Assembly (NCBI GenBank): GCA_029250305.1
Contig: JAQXFM010000019.1
Location: 1 to 14,474 of the forward strand
DNA: 14,474 nt
Reading direction: 5' to 3'
DNA from: Candidatus Poseidoniaceae archaeon
GTDB lineage: Archaea; Thermoplasmatota; Poseidoniia; Poseidoniales; Poseidoniaceae
The position numbers and the translations under genes are program-made. Shown here piece by piece: positions 1 to 6,836 of this stretch. The notes beneath the pieces were generated by a model. That model was given only the letters and a program-made list of their open reading frames with translations, had not been told where the DNA came from and did no database searches. The first letter of the stretch is position 1, and each line of letters starts with the position of its first letter.

Positions 1-99
1 AAAGACTGCACATGCTTTCAAGCGGTCATGAAAACTGCCCAGTGCCAACATCAGTGGAAGAACTTCTTGCATGGTGGCAATTGCCACCACCCTGATCAT
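1..99 (-). CDS. Start of an unidentified gene, runs off the left edge
   Basis: Reading leftward, an ATG at 99-97 overlaps the TGA stop (98-96) of the preceding minus-strand gene in the ATGA arrangement typical of translationally coupled genes. The frame then stays open for 33 codons to the window edge. The visible N-terminus is hydrophobic (MIRVVAIATMQEVLPLMLAL, then GSFHDRLKACAVF), which would fit a first membrane segment or signal anchor. Later in-frame ATG codons at 72 and 51 are alternative starts. Only 33 residues are visible, so the family cannot be named. The coupling suggests it is co-expressed with the DUF2085-like membrane protein. The main doubt is whether this short open frame is a gene at all, since a 33-codon frame can be open by chance. 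Confidence 0.45.
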   Translation of the reverse strand, partial: MIRVVAIATMQEVLPLMLALGSFHDRLKACAVF

Positions 100-857
100 T
101 CCTCTTCAGATTTCAATTGGAACCTTGCCTTTCCAGGCAAAACAACATCACCGGCTGATTCGAATTTCTCTGCACGTGCCCCAAGCGAGGCACCAATCAA
201 GATCGCCAAACCGAGACCGAATGGACCACCCGTCAATGGTCGAGTGAAATTGTTTGATTCATACCCTGTAAGAAGTTGAGTGAAGCCGTCGATCAGAAGG
301 GGCATGCATAGCAGGACGCCACAGGCAAGCCAAGCAATCGTCCGTTGGTTCTTGACATAGACATCGACCAGCCATTCATCGGGAAGCATGGAAAGGCAGG
401 TATCCCGAACCGTCCACCTGTTGTGAGCCCGCCTTGAAAAGAGGACACCGCCCATCATCAGTCCGAAGAAAATACCAACATCACGGGTACAGACCGGCAT
501 TTGATTGCCACCAACGTTCCAAGATCGCTCATGGTTTTGATGGCAATTTAAATCCGCAAAGGCGTAGATCAGACCGGTGTAAGGGTCCAATTCACTCCAC
601 GTGAACGTGTCGTGTTGGTGCGTCGTCCCGTCGGCGTGCTGATGGAGAGAACCTTGAGGAGAATTCCCGTATGCTCTCGAACCATCATTGGATGCGAAAT
701 CGAAGGTGTTTGCTCGCCCGTTGATGTCGACCACCGTCCCAGCAGGAAGGATCAACGGTGCAAGAAAGAATGAGAAAAAGAAGAAACCTGACACACCTGC
801 AATCCATAAACCGATTTTGCGTTCCCTCAAGCGATGCTCGAGTCCGTTCTTCTCCAC
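96..857 (-). CDS. DUF2085-family membrane protein with a His-rich loop
   Basis: This is an integral membrane protein of unknown function. Numbered from a GTG start at 857 (253 aa), it has a hydrophobic helix at about 15-38, a polar loop at 39-104 with a His cluster (HQHADGTTHQH, 72-82), and then the DUF2085 signature: C105-H106-Q, an ERSW segment, GNQMPVC (C123) and a GIFFGL helix. Further hydrophobic segments lie at about 174-195 and 206-228, the latter following an R-P-L-T-G-G motif. The conserved Cys/His residues suggest metal or redox chemistry, but no reaction is known to me for this family. An ATG at 941 is also in frame. I prefer 857 because a TATA-like element (891-899) lies about 39 bp upstream and the extra 28 residues look non-conserved. 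The next minus-strand gene overlaps its stop codon. Confidence 0.72.
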   Translation of the reverse strand: MEKNGLEHRLRERKIGLWIAGVSGFFFFSFFLAPLILPAGTVVDINGRANTFDFASNDGSRAYGNSPQGSLHQHADGTTHQHDTFTWSELDPYTGLIYAFADLNCHQNHERSWNVGGNQMPVCTRDVGIFFGLMMGGVLFSRRAHNRWTVRDTCLSMLPDEWLVDVYVKNQRTIAWLACGVLLCMPLLIDGFTQLLTGYESNNFTRPLTGGPFGLGLAILIGASLGARAEKFESAGDVVLPGKARFQLKSEEE

Positions 858-890
858 ACACTGACCAATCGAATTTAATTGATAGACTTT

Positions 891-899
891 GGTATAAAA
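891..899. promoter_or_regulatory. Shared TATA element between divergent genes
   Basis: The plus strand reads TATAAAA at 893-899, and the minus strand reads TTTTATACC over 899-891. It is the only strong TATA-like string between the two divergent genes. On the plus side the ATG at 940 lies about 44 bp away. On the minus side the GTG at 857 lies about 39 bp away. Both distances fit an archaeal TATA box (about 26 bp before the transcription start) followed by a short leader. Whether one or both directions are used cannot be told from sequence. Confidence 0.5.
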
Positions 900-939
900 C
901 GATGGGAGCCTTGATGAGTAACGTCCCCAGACAGTGACC

Positions 940-1572
940 ATGAACCTCGAGGAGGGTGAGCCGGTCGGCCTGGTGACAGGACTTCAAGCAGGCGCATTTC
1001 TCGGCCTTTACCTCGGTTTTAGCCTTGCAGTGATTTCTGTATTGACCGACCCATCACAGCTCCAACGGCTTGCTGGATTGATGTGCACACCGCCGCTCAT
1101 TGGAGCAATCGCATTGGGCCCGTTTCTTGCTCGAAGACGAAAACCTGTTGACATCGGGAAGCGACCGCTTGAGTATGCTCGGGAGACACTCGAACCTTTG
1201 AATGAAGGACAAGGACGCTGGCGTGTTTTAAGCCATGTCAAGAGCGATGGAATGTCAATACGGATCGACATGCACGATTTGACAAATTTGGAAGGCGTCG
1301 TCAATGCAGCGCTCCCACTCGCCGACCTATGTTCAGTGAAATTCGTTGTCGGCGGAGGCGTTCAATCTTCCCGCCAGCCTGAATTGCGACAAAACGTCCT
1401 CGGCCTCGTGGAAGATCGAGTAACCCTCACACGGCGGCGGCGCACCGCTAAATCAATCGAAATATCACCTGTTCCAACCGTGAAGTTTGTCGACCAACAA
1501 CGGAAAATAAATCGAGCATTGCTAATCCTCCTTCCCATCTTCTCATTCTTTGCATGGTTAGAAATGCGCTAG
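940..1572 (+). CDS. Membrane protein of unknown function
   Basis: I do not recognise this 210-residue protein. It has two hydrophobic helices near the N-terminus (about 12-35 and 44-64), a basic stop (ARRRK), a soluble middle of about 125 residues, and a C-terminal hydrophobic segment (about 191-208) ending three residues before the stop. The soluble part starts around residue 72 and contains a glycine-rich VVGGGVQSS stretch and a very basic TRRRR stretch. This topology fits an integral membrane protein with a cytoplasmic central domain. ATG 940 is chosen as start, with an in-frame GTG at 934 as alternative. It diverges from the DUF2085-like gene across a shared TATA element, so the two may be co-regulated. 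It ends 48 bp before the HTH-10 regulator. Confidence 0.65.
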   Translation: MNLEEGEPVGLVTGLQAGAFLGLYLGFSLAVISVLTDPSQLQRLAGLMCTPPLIGAIALGPFLARRRKPVDIGKRPLEYARETLEPLNEGQGRWRVLSHVKSDGMSIRIDMHDLTNLEGVVNAALPLADLCSVKFVVGGGVQSSRQPELRQNVLGLVEDRVTLTRRRRTAKSIEISPVPTVKFVDQQRKINRALLILLPIFSFFAWLEMR

Positions 1573-1620
1573 CCTCGCCACCGCAGGAGCACTTAAGGTC
1601 CGCCAGTGCCTAAGGGATTT

Positions 1621-2535
1621 ATGCGCGAAGTAACCTTTTTTTGGAAGCGGGCGAATGTCGGCCACTTTGTGTCGGGCCCATTGACTGAGGTGTTTCAGAG
1701 CATTCACTTCATTTCCTACGCACGTCGAGTGCCAAAGGACATTCGATGTATTTTCAAAGGTCATTTTCAACCTGGAATGGGCCCTGAAGACATCAAGCAG
1801 ATTGGTTTTTTGGAGTTGCTTGAAGTCCTCATGGAACCAGAACATGATGGTGATGGCACGATTATGTTGGCTCGAATCAATCACCCTGCGGCCAATGTGA
1901 GTGCTCGAACAAACGGCACATCCGCAGTCCCGGGCGCTTGTTACCTCGATGGAGAGGGAATCACATACACAATTCAAGGTCCACCTCTCAGCCTCCGTCT
2001 GTTGAGTGGATTCTTACGCATGATTGCCAAACCAGATCGCACAAGTGCACGCAGCGTGAAATACACCATCAATGAAGAGAATGGAGCCCTGTCGAAAAAG
2101 CAGGTGAAGTTGGCAAAGTTTGCCTATGACCGAGGCTACTTTGACACCCCCAAGCGAATTCGAATCGCTGAACTTGCCCAAGAGTTAGGCCTTGCTAGAG
2201 CAACGATCTCTGAACATATGGCTCGGATCGAATCTGCAATTATGGATGATATGTTTTCATCGTTCTCCGATGTTTACATCCCACCAGACACACTTCGAGA
2301 ATTACTTGAAGTGGCCGTCGATGACCTTGATGAGACGAAAACCAAAAACCTCGATGCTTTCCATTCCGTGATGAAACAGATTCGTTCCTCGCTTCAAGAC
2401 GAGATGGACCTAATGGCTGAAGAAGACATTGACATGGAACAATACATGGAAGAATCAATGCGAGCTCACAAAGAAAACATCAGCTTTATCGACGACCAAA
2501 TTGGTTCTAAGAACAGTGGAATCAACCAACTTTGA
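1621..2535 (+). CDS. HTH-10 (bacterio-opsin activator type) transcription regulator
   Basis: This is a probable DNA-binding regulator of the archaeal HTH-10 family. The diagnostic region lies at about residues 157-208 (numbered from ATG 1621, 304 aa): L-S-K-K-Q, then AYDRGYFDTPKRI, AELAQELGLARATISEHMARIE. This matches the family pattern of a GYFdvPR turn followed by a helix-turn-helix ending in SEH. The N-terminal 150 residues match the usual variable sensor-like part and begin MREVTFFWKR, a common opening for the family. ATG 1621 is preferred over GTG 1606 because a weak TATA-like CTTAAGG sits at 1592-1598, about 26 bp upstream, as expected for a leaderless transcript. After the HTH there is an unusual acidic, probably helical tail of about 95 residues (VAVDDLDETK, MDLMAEEDIDMEQYMEE). 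Its target and signal are unknown. The PCMT-like gene begins 38 bp downstream. Confidence 0.8.
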   Translation: MREVTFFWKRANVGHFVSGPLTEVFQSIHFISYARRVPKDIRCIFKGHFQPGMGPEDIKQIGFLELLEVLMEPEHDGDGTIMLARINHPAANVSARTNGTSAVPGACYLDGEGITYTIQGPPLSLRLLSGFLRMIAKPDRTSARSVKYTINEENGALSKKQVKLAKFAYDRGYFDTPKRIRIAELAQELGLARATISEHMARIESAIMDDMFSSFSDVYIPPDTLRELLEVAVDDLDETKTKNLDAFHSVMKQIRSSLQDEMDLMAEEDIDMEQYMEESMRAHKENISFIDDQIGSKNSGINQL

Positions 2536-2573
2536 GCCGATGCTTTACATGGGCCGGCGATTGTCGTAGTTTC

Positions 2574-3551
2574 ATGGCCGATATCGCCGGATTGCTCCGC
2601 CGTCTGGAAAAGGGAGGCATACCGATAACGCCCTCCATTCGTGACGCCATGCTTGAGGTCGAAATTGAAGACTTCACTGACTATGAAACAGAACCATTCT
2701 ACGTCGATCGGCCCGTTCCCTTCATGGAGACTGATGCTGGCGCTATGAAGACAATCTCTGCACCTCACATGGTTGCCACCTTACTCCACCACATGGAACT
2801 AAAGTCGGGAGAAGATGTTACAATCCTCGGTGCGAAGGGAGGCTACATCGCCGCACTGGTTGCAAAGATTGTCGGAGAACACGGATGCGTACGGGTCCTC
2901 GACCCAAGCATCGACGCTGTTGTCCATGTACGCCAGCGCCTTACCCACTGGCCCACCGTCGAAGTTCGGGAATTGGAATCAATCGATGTGGCACCTGTGG
3001 CCTTTCCTGGCGAACTCCATCGCGTGCTCGTCACGGGTCAAGTGAACTCACTTCCAGATTGGATGGTCGAGCGAATGGTTGAGGGCGGGTTCGTTCTTGC
3101 ACCATTGGGCCCGAAGACGAGTCAACAACTGATGAAAATGGAACTCCAAGAAGGCGAACTCATGCCCACTGATCTCGGCCCTGTATCCTTTGGTCCAGTT
3201 GATGTCCGGCAAGGAGAACCTGGACCAATGAACGCCGATGAATTGGCTGATATGATCGAATTAACCATACAAACATGTGAAGATTTGGGGCTGATTGAAG
3301 ACGATGAACGCCATGCAATGCAGGATTTAATCGTCAATTTGAGAAACCTACCAGCCGATCTGCCACCTCCCGGCGAAGGCGCGATACCAATGGAAGAACA
3401 TCCCATGATCCAACTCATGTGGGAGGCAGCCCCCTCCTTTTTCAGACTCTGGCCAATGTTGCAAACCATGATTCACCCGAACCTCGCCCAACCTGGTGCA
3501 GAAGATTGGGATGATTTCGAAGAAAGCGATGGTTCGGATTTCGAACTTTGA
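2574..3551 (+). CDS. Protein-L-isoaspartate methyltransferase-like protein with C-terminal extension
   Basis: PCMT enzymes use S-adenosylmethionine to repair isoaspartyl residues in damaged proteins. Here (325 aa from ATG 2574) the N-terminal helix (LLRRLEKGGIPITPSIRDAMLEV), the YVDRPVPF segment and the substrate-site motif KTISAPHMVATLL (59-71) are clear family marks. The SAM-binding motif I is altered: the usual V-L-E-I-G-T-G-S-G-Y reads VTILGAKGGY (82-91), with the acidic residue replaced by Ile and the Gly pattern disturbed. The motif II region is VRVLDPS. From about residue 205 a further 120 residues, rich in Glu, Met and Pro and ending in an acidic tail, have no counterpart in standard PCMT (about 210-220 aa). 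It could be a diverged repair enzyme or a non-catalytic homologue. A TTG at 2532 overlapping the previous stop is an alternative start, but the N-terminus from 2574 already aligns with the family. Confidence 0.75.
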   Translation: MADIAGLLRRLEKGGIPITPSIRDAMLEVEIEDFTDYETEPFYVDRPVPFMETDAGAMKTISAPHMVATLLHHMELKSGEDVTILGAKGGYIAALVAKIVGEHGCVRVLDPSIDAVVHVRQRLTHWPTVEVRELESIDVAPVAFPGELHRVLVTGQVNSLPDWMVERMVEGGFVLAPLGPKTSQQLMKMELQEGELMPTDLGPVSFGPVDVRQGEPGPMNADELADMIELTIQTCEDLGLIEDDERHAMQDLIVNLRNLPADLPPPGEGAIPMEEHPMIQLMWEAAPSFFRLWPMLQTMIHPNLAQPGAEDWDDFEESDGSDFEL

Positions 3552-3603
3552 CGGGAATACCTCGAAACCACAGGCCTATCAAGAGGGGCTCCTTGGGAAA
3601 TAC

Positions 3604-4602
3604 ATGGCTGGTGGATTAGACGGAGAGATTTCCAAACTCCGCCACAAGGACGTCCGGCAACGAAGACGCGCTGTTCGAGTTCTGTTTGACACTGACCTTC
3701 CACGAGCATTGGACGGTTTCGTCCCTCTTCTTGATGATCGAGACCCATGGTTCCGCTCAAAGGCACTCGATGCGCATCGGCGATGGGCACCCGCCTTGGG
3801 GCCATCCGCCTTGAAGACACTAGCAAATCACCGTTCTATAGAGGCCAAGCGCTGCGCAGCCAACCTTCTTTCTGAGTTCAAAGAAGATGTATCCGAAGTC
3901 GCCCTCTTACTGGTGGATGACGAAGACCTGACATGTCGCAGAAAAAGTGCTGCTGCCCTCCTAAACGGGCCTTCGGCTGATGCCTATGTCGATCGGTTCT
4001 TCGCCTCAGATGACGCCCACCTTCGTCGGCTTGCAGCATTGAGTTCTGGAGCGGATGCAGCGCTTCGTCGCAAAGGACTCGAAGATACAAACGCCTCCGT
4101 GTGTGAAGCTGCCCTGCAAGCCATGGACGAACGAGGTGAACCATTGGATGAAGCGGCCTTAGTGCTGTTAATGGAACGTGGAATCAACGGTTCTGCGCTC
4201 ATCCAATCCGCCATCGACAACCAAGGGAATGCACTTGTGACCTTTGCACAATCAGCAAGGGGCCCAACCCTTAAAAAATTCGTAGGAGCATTGAGAGAAC
4301 AATGCACATCTGTGGATGATGCACCGATTAAAACCCTCATTGAGGCAAAGGAATACATTGTGATTGGGCGATGGCTCCAAGGCATGCGGGGTGCGGAACT
4401 GGACCAACTGCGCTGGGAACTCATTCGTGACCCAACCATCGATCCAATTGAGCGAAGCAGGTGGATTGAGCGCCTCTTGGGGCGGTGTAACGAGTTACCT
4501 TTGGTGGAAGATGCGAGGCTCTTCTTATCCGAAGAGCACCCCGAATTGCTAATTGAAGCGGCACAGAACCTTTCTACTGCCTACGACAAACTCGGGTTAT
4601 GA
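3604..4602 (+). CDS. HEAT-repeat protein
   Basis: This 332-residue soluble protein is built of short paired helices in the HEAT/armadillo style. Units such as LRHKDVRQRRRAVRVLFD, LLDDRDPWFRSKALDAH, LANHRSIEAKRCAANLLSEF and LLVDDEDLTCRRKSAAALL repeat a D-(x)n-R-R-x-A-A-x-L pattern at roughly 30-residue spacing through the first 200 residues. The C-terminal half is helical but less regular. Such solenoids usually act as protein-binding scaffolds, and no catalytic motif is visible. ATG 3604 is chosen because it opens directly into the first repeat and leaves a 52-bp gap after the PCMT-like gene. In-frame GTG or ATG codons at 3496, 3511 and 3529 would overlap that gene. Its TGA overlaps the ATG of the M61 peptidase (ATGA at 4599-4602), which argues for coupled translation and possibly a shared function. 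Confidence 0.75.
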   Translation: MAGGLDGEISKLRHKDVRQRRRAVRVLFDTDLPRALDGFVPLLDDRDPWFRSKALDAHRRWAPALGPSALKTLANHRSIEAKRCAANLLSEFKEDVSEVALLLVDDEDLTCRRKSAAALLNGPSADAYVDRFFASDDAHLRRLAALSSGADAALRRKGLEDTNASVCEAALQAMDERGEPLDEAALVLLMERGINGSALIQSAIDNQGNALVTFAQSARGPTLKKFVGALREQCTSVDDAPIKTLIEAKEYIVIGRWLQGMRGAELDQLRWELIRDPTIDPIERSRWIERLLGRCNELPLVEDARLFLSEEHPELLIEAAQNLSTAYDKLGL

Positions 4603-6434
4603 GCACCCCACTGTCCGGTATCCGGTTCCAAATTGATGCGACTGAAGGCTCGACTCGACGCCTCAATGTGGGCCTGGAAATCAACGGCCCCTTCACTTCC
4701 AAGACGTTGACCTTGCATTTTCCACGCTGGGTCCCGGGTTCCTACTTCTTGCGGGAGCCAATTCAGCACATGACTGAATTTGAAGCAAGTTCTGAAGATG
4801 GAATTCCCCTCACATTCAATCGCCATCATGTCGATGCCATGCGAGTGAAGGTGCCTGAAGGTACATCAAAACTCATAATTCGATACAAACTTCTTGCGGA
4901 CGACCTCTCGGTTCGCTCCAACCACCTAGATGAAGGTCACCTCCACATGATGCCCCCCTTCACCTGGTTTTTGCCAACACAAGGCATTGATTCCGAGCGG
5001 ATGGATCTGGCCCATACAGTTGAGGTGCACGCACCTGCGTCATGGACGCCAGCAACACAGTATGAACTCGTGAAATCGTCGACAGGAAAGGGGAGCCTCA
5101 CATCAAATGACGGTGCAACCCATCTGTTCACAGTCCCAAACAGGGATGAATTGCTCGACGGGATTGTAGAGATCAACCCATACCCAATTCAGACGTGGGT
5201 CGTTGATGGCCGGAAGCATCACCTCAAGTTGTGGGACAGTGGCAACCATCCGATTGACGAGGGCATGCTTGCTCGATTCAAACTCGACATGGACCGAATC
5301 GTCAAGGAACACCATGCGTTGTTTGGCGTGCCTTCATGGGACAACTACGTGACCGTCATTCAACTGACAGAACAGTCGCGCGGTGGCCTTGAACATCTCA
5401 ATTCTCAGACATCGATGCTGCCAAGACAATGCCTCATGCCCGGTCACGATGATGAGTATCGTGACCTTGTCAGCCTCTTCAGCCACGAATACCTTCACCA
5501 GTGGAATGTCAAACGCCTCCGACCTCGGAACTTCTTGGATTACGATCTGCAGCGCGAAGGTCATTCTGACCTCTTGTGGTGGTTCGAAGGTGGTACTTCC
5601 TGGCTTGGAGACATGCTTTGCGTTCGATCAGGCGCATGGACTGAAGAGGATTGGAGGAAGGATTTCCTCCGCAAGATGAAGCGACACACTGGACGAAATG
5701 GAATGGCCTTTGAATCGCTGACAGAATCGAGCCATGACGCTTGGATTCACCTCTACCGAGGTCATGCCTTTTCTCGAGAAACGCAAATTTCCTATTATCT
5801 CGAAGGGGAATTGACGATGATGGAACTCGATATGGAACTTCGAAAGCGTTCCAAAGGAGCCAATGGCGTGTGCGACCTCATGGCGCTGTTGTGTGAACGT
5901 CATGCACTGGAATGTGAGCCGACGATGCGCTTAGGCGTCACACACGCCGACATCCGCAAAGCACTCACTTCGATGAAGGGCGGAGGGCGTCTTGGCGCCA
6001 TGCTCGATCGAATGGTCAACCGGAAGCAAGCGCCTGACATGGAACGAACGATGGCATACTTTGGCCTGAAATTGGAGCCTGAACATCCAATCAAAGAAGG
6101 CGAAGCACAGTCTGCATGGTTAGGGCTTAACCTCTCTATGAAGGCAGGAAGGGTGACTGTAAGCACGCACATGGCAGCCAGCCCACTTAGAATGACGCTC
6201 ATGCCTGGTGACGAAATCATCGCTATTGATGGCAGGCGAACATCGAACATGAAGTCGCTCGAATCGGCCCTCAAAGGTAAGATTGGCCGGGAGGTCAAGT
6301 TGACTTACGCCCACGAAGGAATGCTTTGTACCTTCTCGATCACACTTCCTGCGGCACCACGCCACGATGTGAAACTATCAGGTAAAGGAAATCAGAAGTG
6401 GCGTGATTACATCGCCACACGCCAAGAAAAGTAA
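4599..6434 (+). CDS. M61-family peptidase (glycyl aminopeptidase type) with PDZ domain
   Basis: This is a probable zinc metallo-aminopeptidase that trims N-terminal residues (Gly/Ala preference is known for M61 members). The protein has 611 residues. The zinc site is intact: HEYLH at 296-300 within SHEYLHQWNVKRLRP, and the third ligand Glu330 in WWFEGGTSWLGD, both nearly identical to the family consensus. An N-terminal beta-rich domain (about 1-165, including FPRWVPGSYFLREP) and a helical catalytic region precede a C-terminal PDZ domain (about 505-590, with AWLGLNL and PGDEIIAIDGR), as in canonical M61 proteins of about 600 aa. No signal peptide is seen, so it probably acts in the cytoplasm on peptides from protein turnover. 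Its start overlaps the HEAT-repeat gene. The stop is followed directly by the hairpin cluster at 6435-6519. Confidence 0.9.
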   Translation: MSTPLSGIRFQIDATEGSTRRLNVGLEINGPFTSKTLTLHFPRWVPGSYFLREPIQHMTEFEASSEDGIPLTFNRHHVDAMRVKVPEGTSKLIIRYKLLADDLSVRSNHLDEGHLHMMPPFTWFLPTQGIDSERMDLAHTVEVHAPASWTPATQYELVKSSTGKGSLTSNDGATHLFTVPNRDELLDGIVEINPYPIQTWVVDGRKHHLKLWDSGNHPIDEGMLARFKLDMDRIVKEHHALFGVPSWDNYVTVIQLTEQSRGGLEHLNSQTSMLPRQCLMPGHDDEYRDLVSLFSHEYLHQWNVKRLRPRNFLDYDLQREGHSDLLWWFEGGTSWLGDMLCVRSGAWTEEDWRKDFLRKMKRHTGRNGMAFESLTESSHDAWIHLYRGHAFSRETQISYYLEGELTMMELDMELRKRSKGANGVCDLMALLCERHALECEPTMRLGVTHADIRKALTSMKGGGRLGAMLDRMVNRKQAPDMERTMAYFGLKLEPEHPIKEGEAQSAWLGLNLSMKAGRVTVSTHMAASPLRMTLMPGDEIIAIDGRRTSNMKSLESALKGKIGREVKLTYAHEGMLCTFSITLPAAPRHDVKLSGKGNQKWRDYIATRQEK

Positions 6435-6519
6435 GGTAAGCACCGAGTTCCGCCGAAGCGGAAAAGGGTGCGGCCCCAATTCTTGAGAATTGGTACGATT
6501 TACCGTTGCGATTGCAACG
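6435..6519. other. Cluster of perfect hairpins: candidate structured RNA or 3'-end element
   Basis: Immediately after the M61 stop codon, three perfect inverted repeats with four-base loops follow one another: TTCCGC-CGAA-GCGGAA (6448-6463), CCAATTC-TTGA-GAATTGG (6476-6493) and CGTTGC-GATT-GCAACG (6504-6519). The first is extended by an outer stem GCACC (6440-6444) with GGTGC (6467-6471), separated by a symmetric 3x3 internal loop (GAG/AAG). GGTAA (6435-6439) can also pair with TTACC (6500-6504), closing the first two hairpins into a three-way junction. It lies between convergent genes (M61 and the small CDGSH-like gene), so it may be a shared transcript-end structure, a stable 3'-UTR or a small RNA. 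No T-run typical of archaeal terminators follows. It matches no tRNA, 5S rRNA, SRP or C/D-box pattern I can recognise. Confidence 0.5.
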
Positions 6520-6592
6520 ACTGTTTCATCGAATCCATGTCCGATGTGCGTTGAGAGCTTCTTGGTCTCAATTCAAGCGTCCATCGCTATCT

Positions 6593-6712
6593 TCAAGCGT
6601 CTGGGTTTTCTTTCTTGAACTCTGCCAATTTCGCTTCGTATTCTTCCTTGCTTAGACCGTGCCATCCTTTGCACATTCCAGTTGGTGATCGTCCGCAGCC
6701 ACATTTACTCAT
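6593..6712 (-). CDS. 39-residue CDGSH-like Cys-rich protein
   Basis: This tiny gene reads MSKCGCGRSPTGMCKGWHGL followed by a charged helix (SKEEYEAKLAEFKKENPDA). The pattern C4-x-C6-x2-S9-x4-C14-x-G-x-H18 closely resembles the CDGSH iron-sulfur motif (C-x-C-x2-S/T-x3-P-x-C-D-G-S/A/T-H), which binds a 2Fe-2S cluster through three Cys and one His. Spacing after the Ser is one residue shorter and the CDG is CKG, so it is a variant. Iron-sulfur or zinc binding is inferred. Support for a real gene is strong: a GGAGGA ribosome-binding site (6726-6721) lies 8 bases before the ATG, and a TATA-like TTTAATAT (6756-6749) lies about 40 bp upstream. It diverges from the HxlR-type regulator, which could control it. 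Confidence 0.75.
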   Translation of the reverse strand: MSKCGCGRSPTGMCKGWHGLSKEEYEAKLAEFKKENPDA

Positions 6713-6748
6713 GATTTGATTCCTCCGTGCTTGTATCAATGGGCCACC

Positions 6749-6756
6749 ATATTAAA
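6749..6756 (-). promoter_or_regulatory. TATA-like element for the CDGSH-like gene
   Basis: On the minus strand the string TTTAATAT reads from 6756 to 6749, roughly 26 bp before an expected transcript start near 6725. The GGAGGA ribosome-binding site (6726-6721) and ATG (6712) lie just downstream. If the start is near 6725 the binding site would be at the very 5' end, so a slightly earlier start is likely. Positioning is an inference. Confidence 0.45.
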
Positions 6757-6836
6757 CACAAAAAGTAGCAGGTCGAAGACTACAGTACCACACTCGATAC
6801 TGGAGAGTTGATAACCATCCGCTACTTGGTATATTT
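6757..6836. promoter_or_regulatory. Upstream region of the HxlR-type regulator with an inverted repeat
   Basis: This AT-rich stretch lies upstream of the HxlR-type regulator (plus strand) and of the CDGSH-like gene (minus strand). It holds an inverted repeat CAGTA (6783-6787) and TACTG (6798-6802) with 10 bases between, and a looser pair GTAGC (6765-6769) and GCTAC (6821-6825). HxlR-type proteins are dimeric regulators that often bind such repeats near their own promoters, so an operator here is possible. The arms are short and could occur by chance. The regulator's own TATA box is not clear: TGATAACC around 6809-6816 is the best candidate for a leaderless start. Confidence 0.3.

Noticed and set aside
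72..89. Perfect 18-bp palindrome (TGGTGGCAATTGCCACCA) just downstream of the DUF2085-like gene, possible terminator or operator
   Set aside because: It lies inside the probable coupled gene that starts at 99, where it encodes V-A-I-A-T. There is no T-run. It stays worth remembering if that gene proves false.
28..279. Plus-strand open frame at the left end
   Set aside because: It lies opposite the DUF2085-like gene, its translation resembles no protein, and it has no promoter or ribosome-binding site.
2532..2573. TTG start for the PCMT-like gene overlapping the previous stop
   Set aside because: The additional 14 residues (with Cys and Trp) fall before the normal PCMT N-terminus, and ATG 2574 fits the family better.
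3496..3603. Upstream GTG/ATG starts for the HEAT-repeat gene
   Set aside because: They overlap the PCMT-like coding region by up to 56 bp and add a segment with no repeat character.
6435..6592. tRNA, 5S rRNA or C/D-box RNA gene in the M61 downstream gap
   Set aside because: No T-loop pattern, CCA-adjacent acceptor, 5S core or box C/D pair could be found. Only the hairpins are supported.
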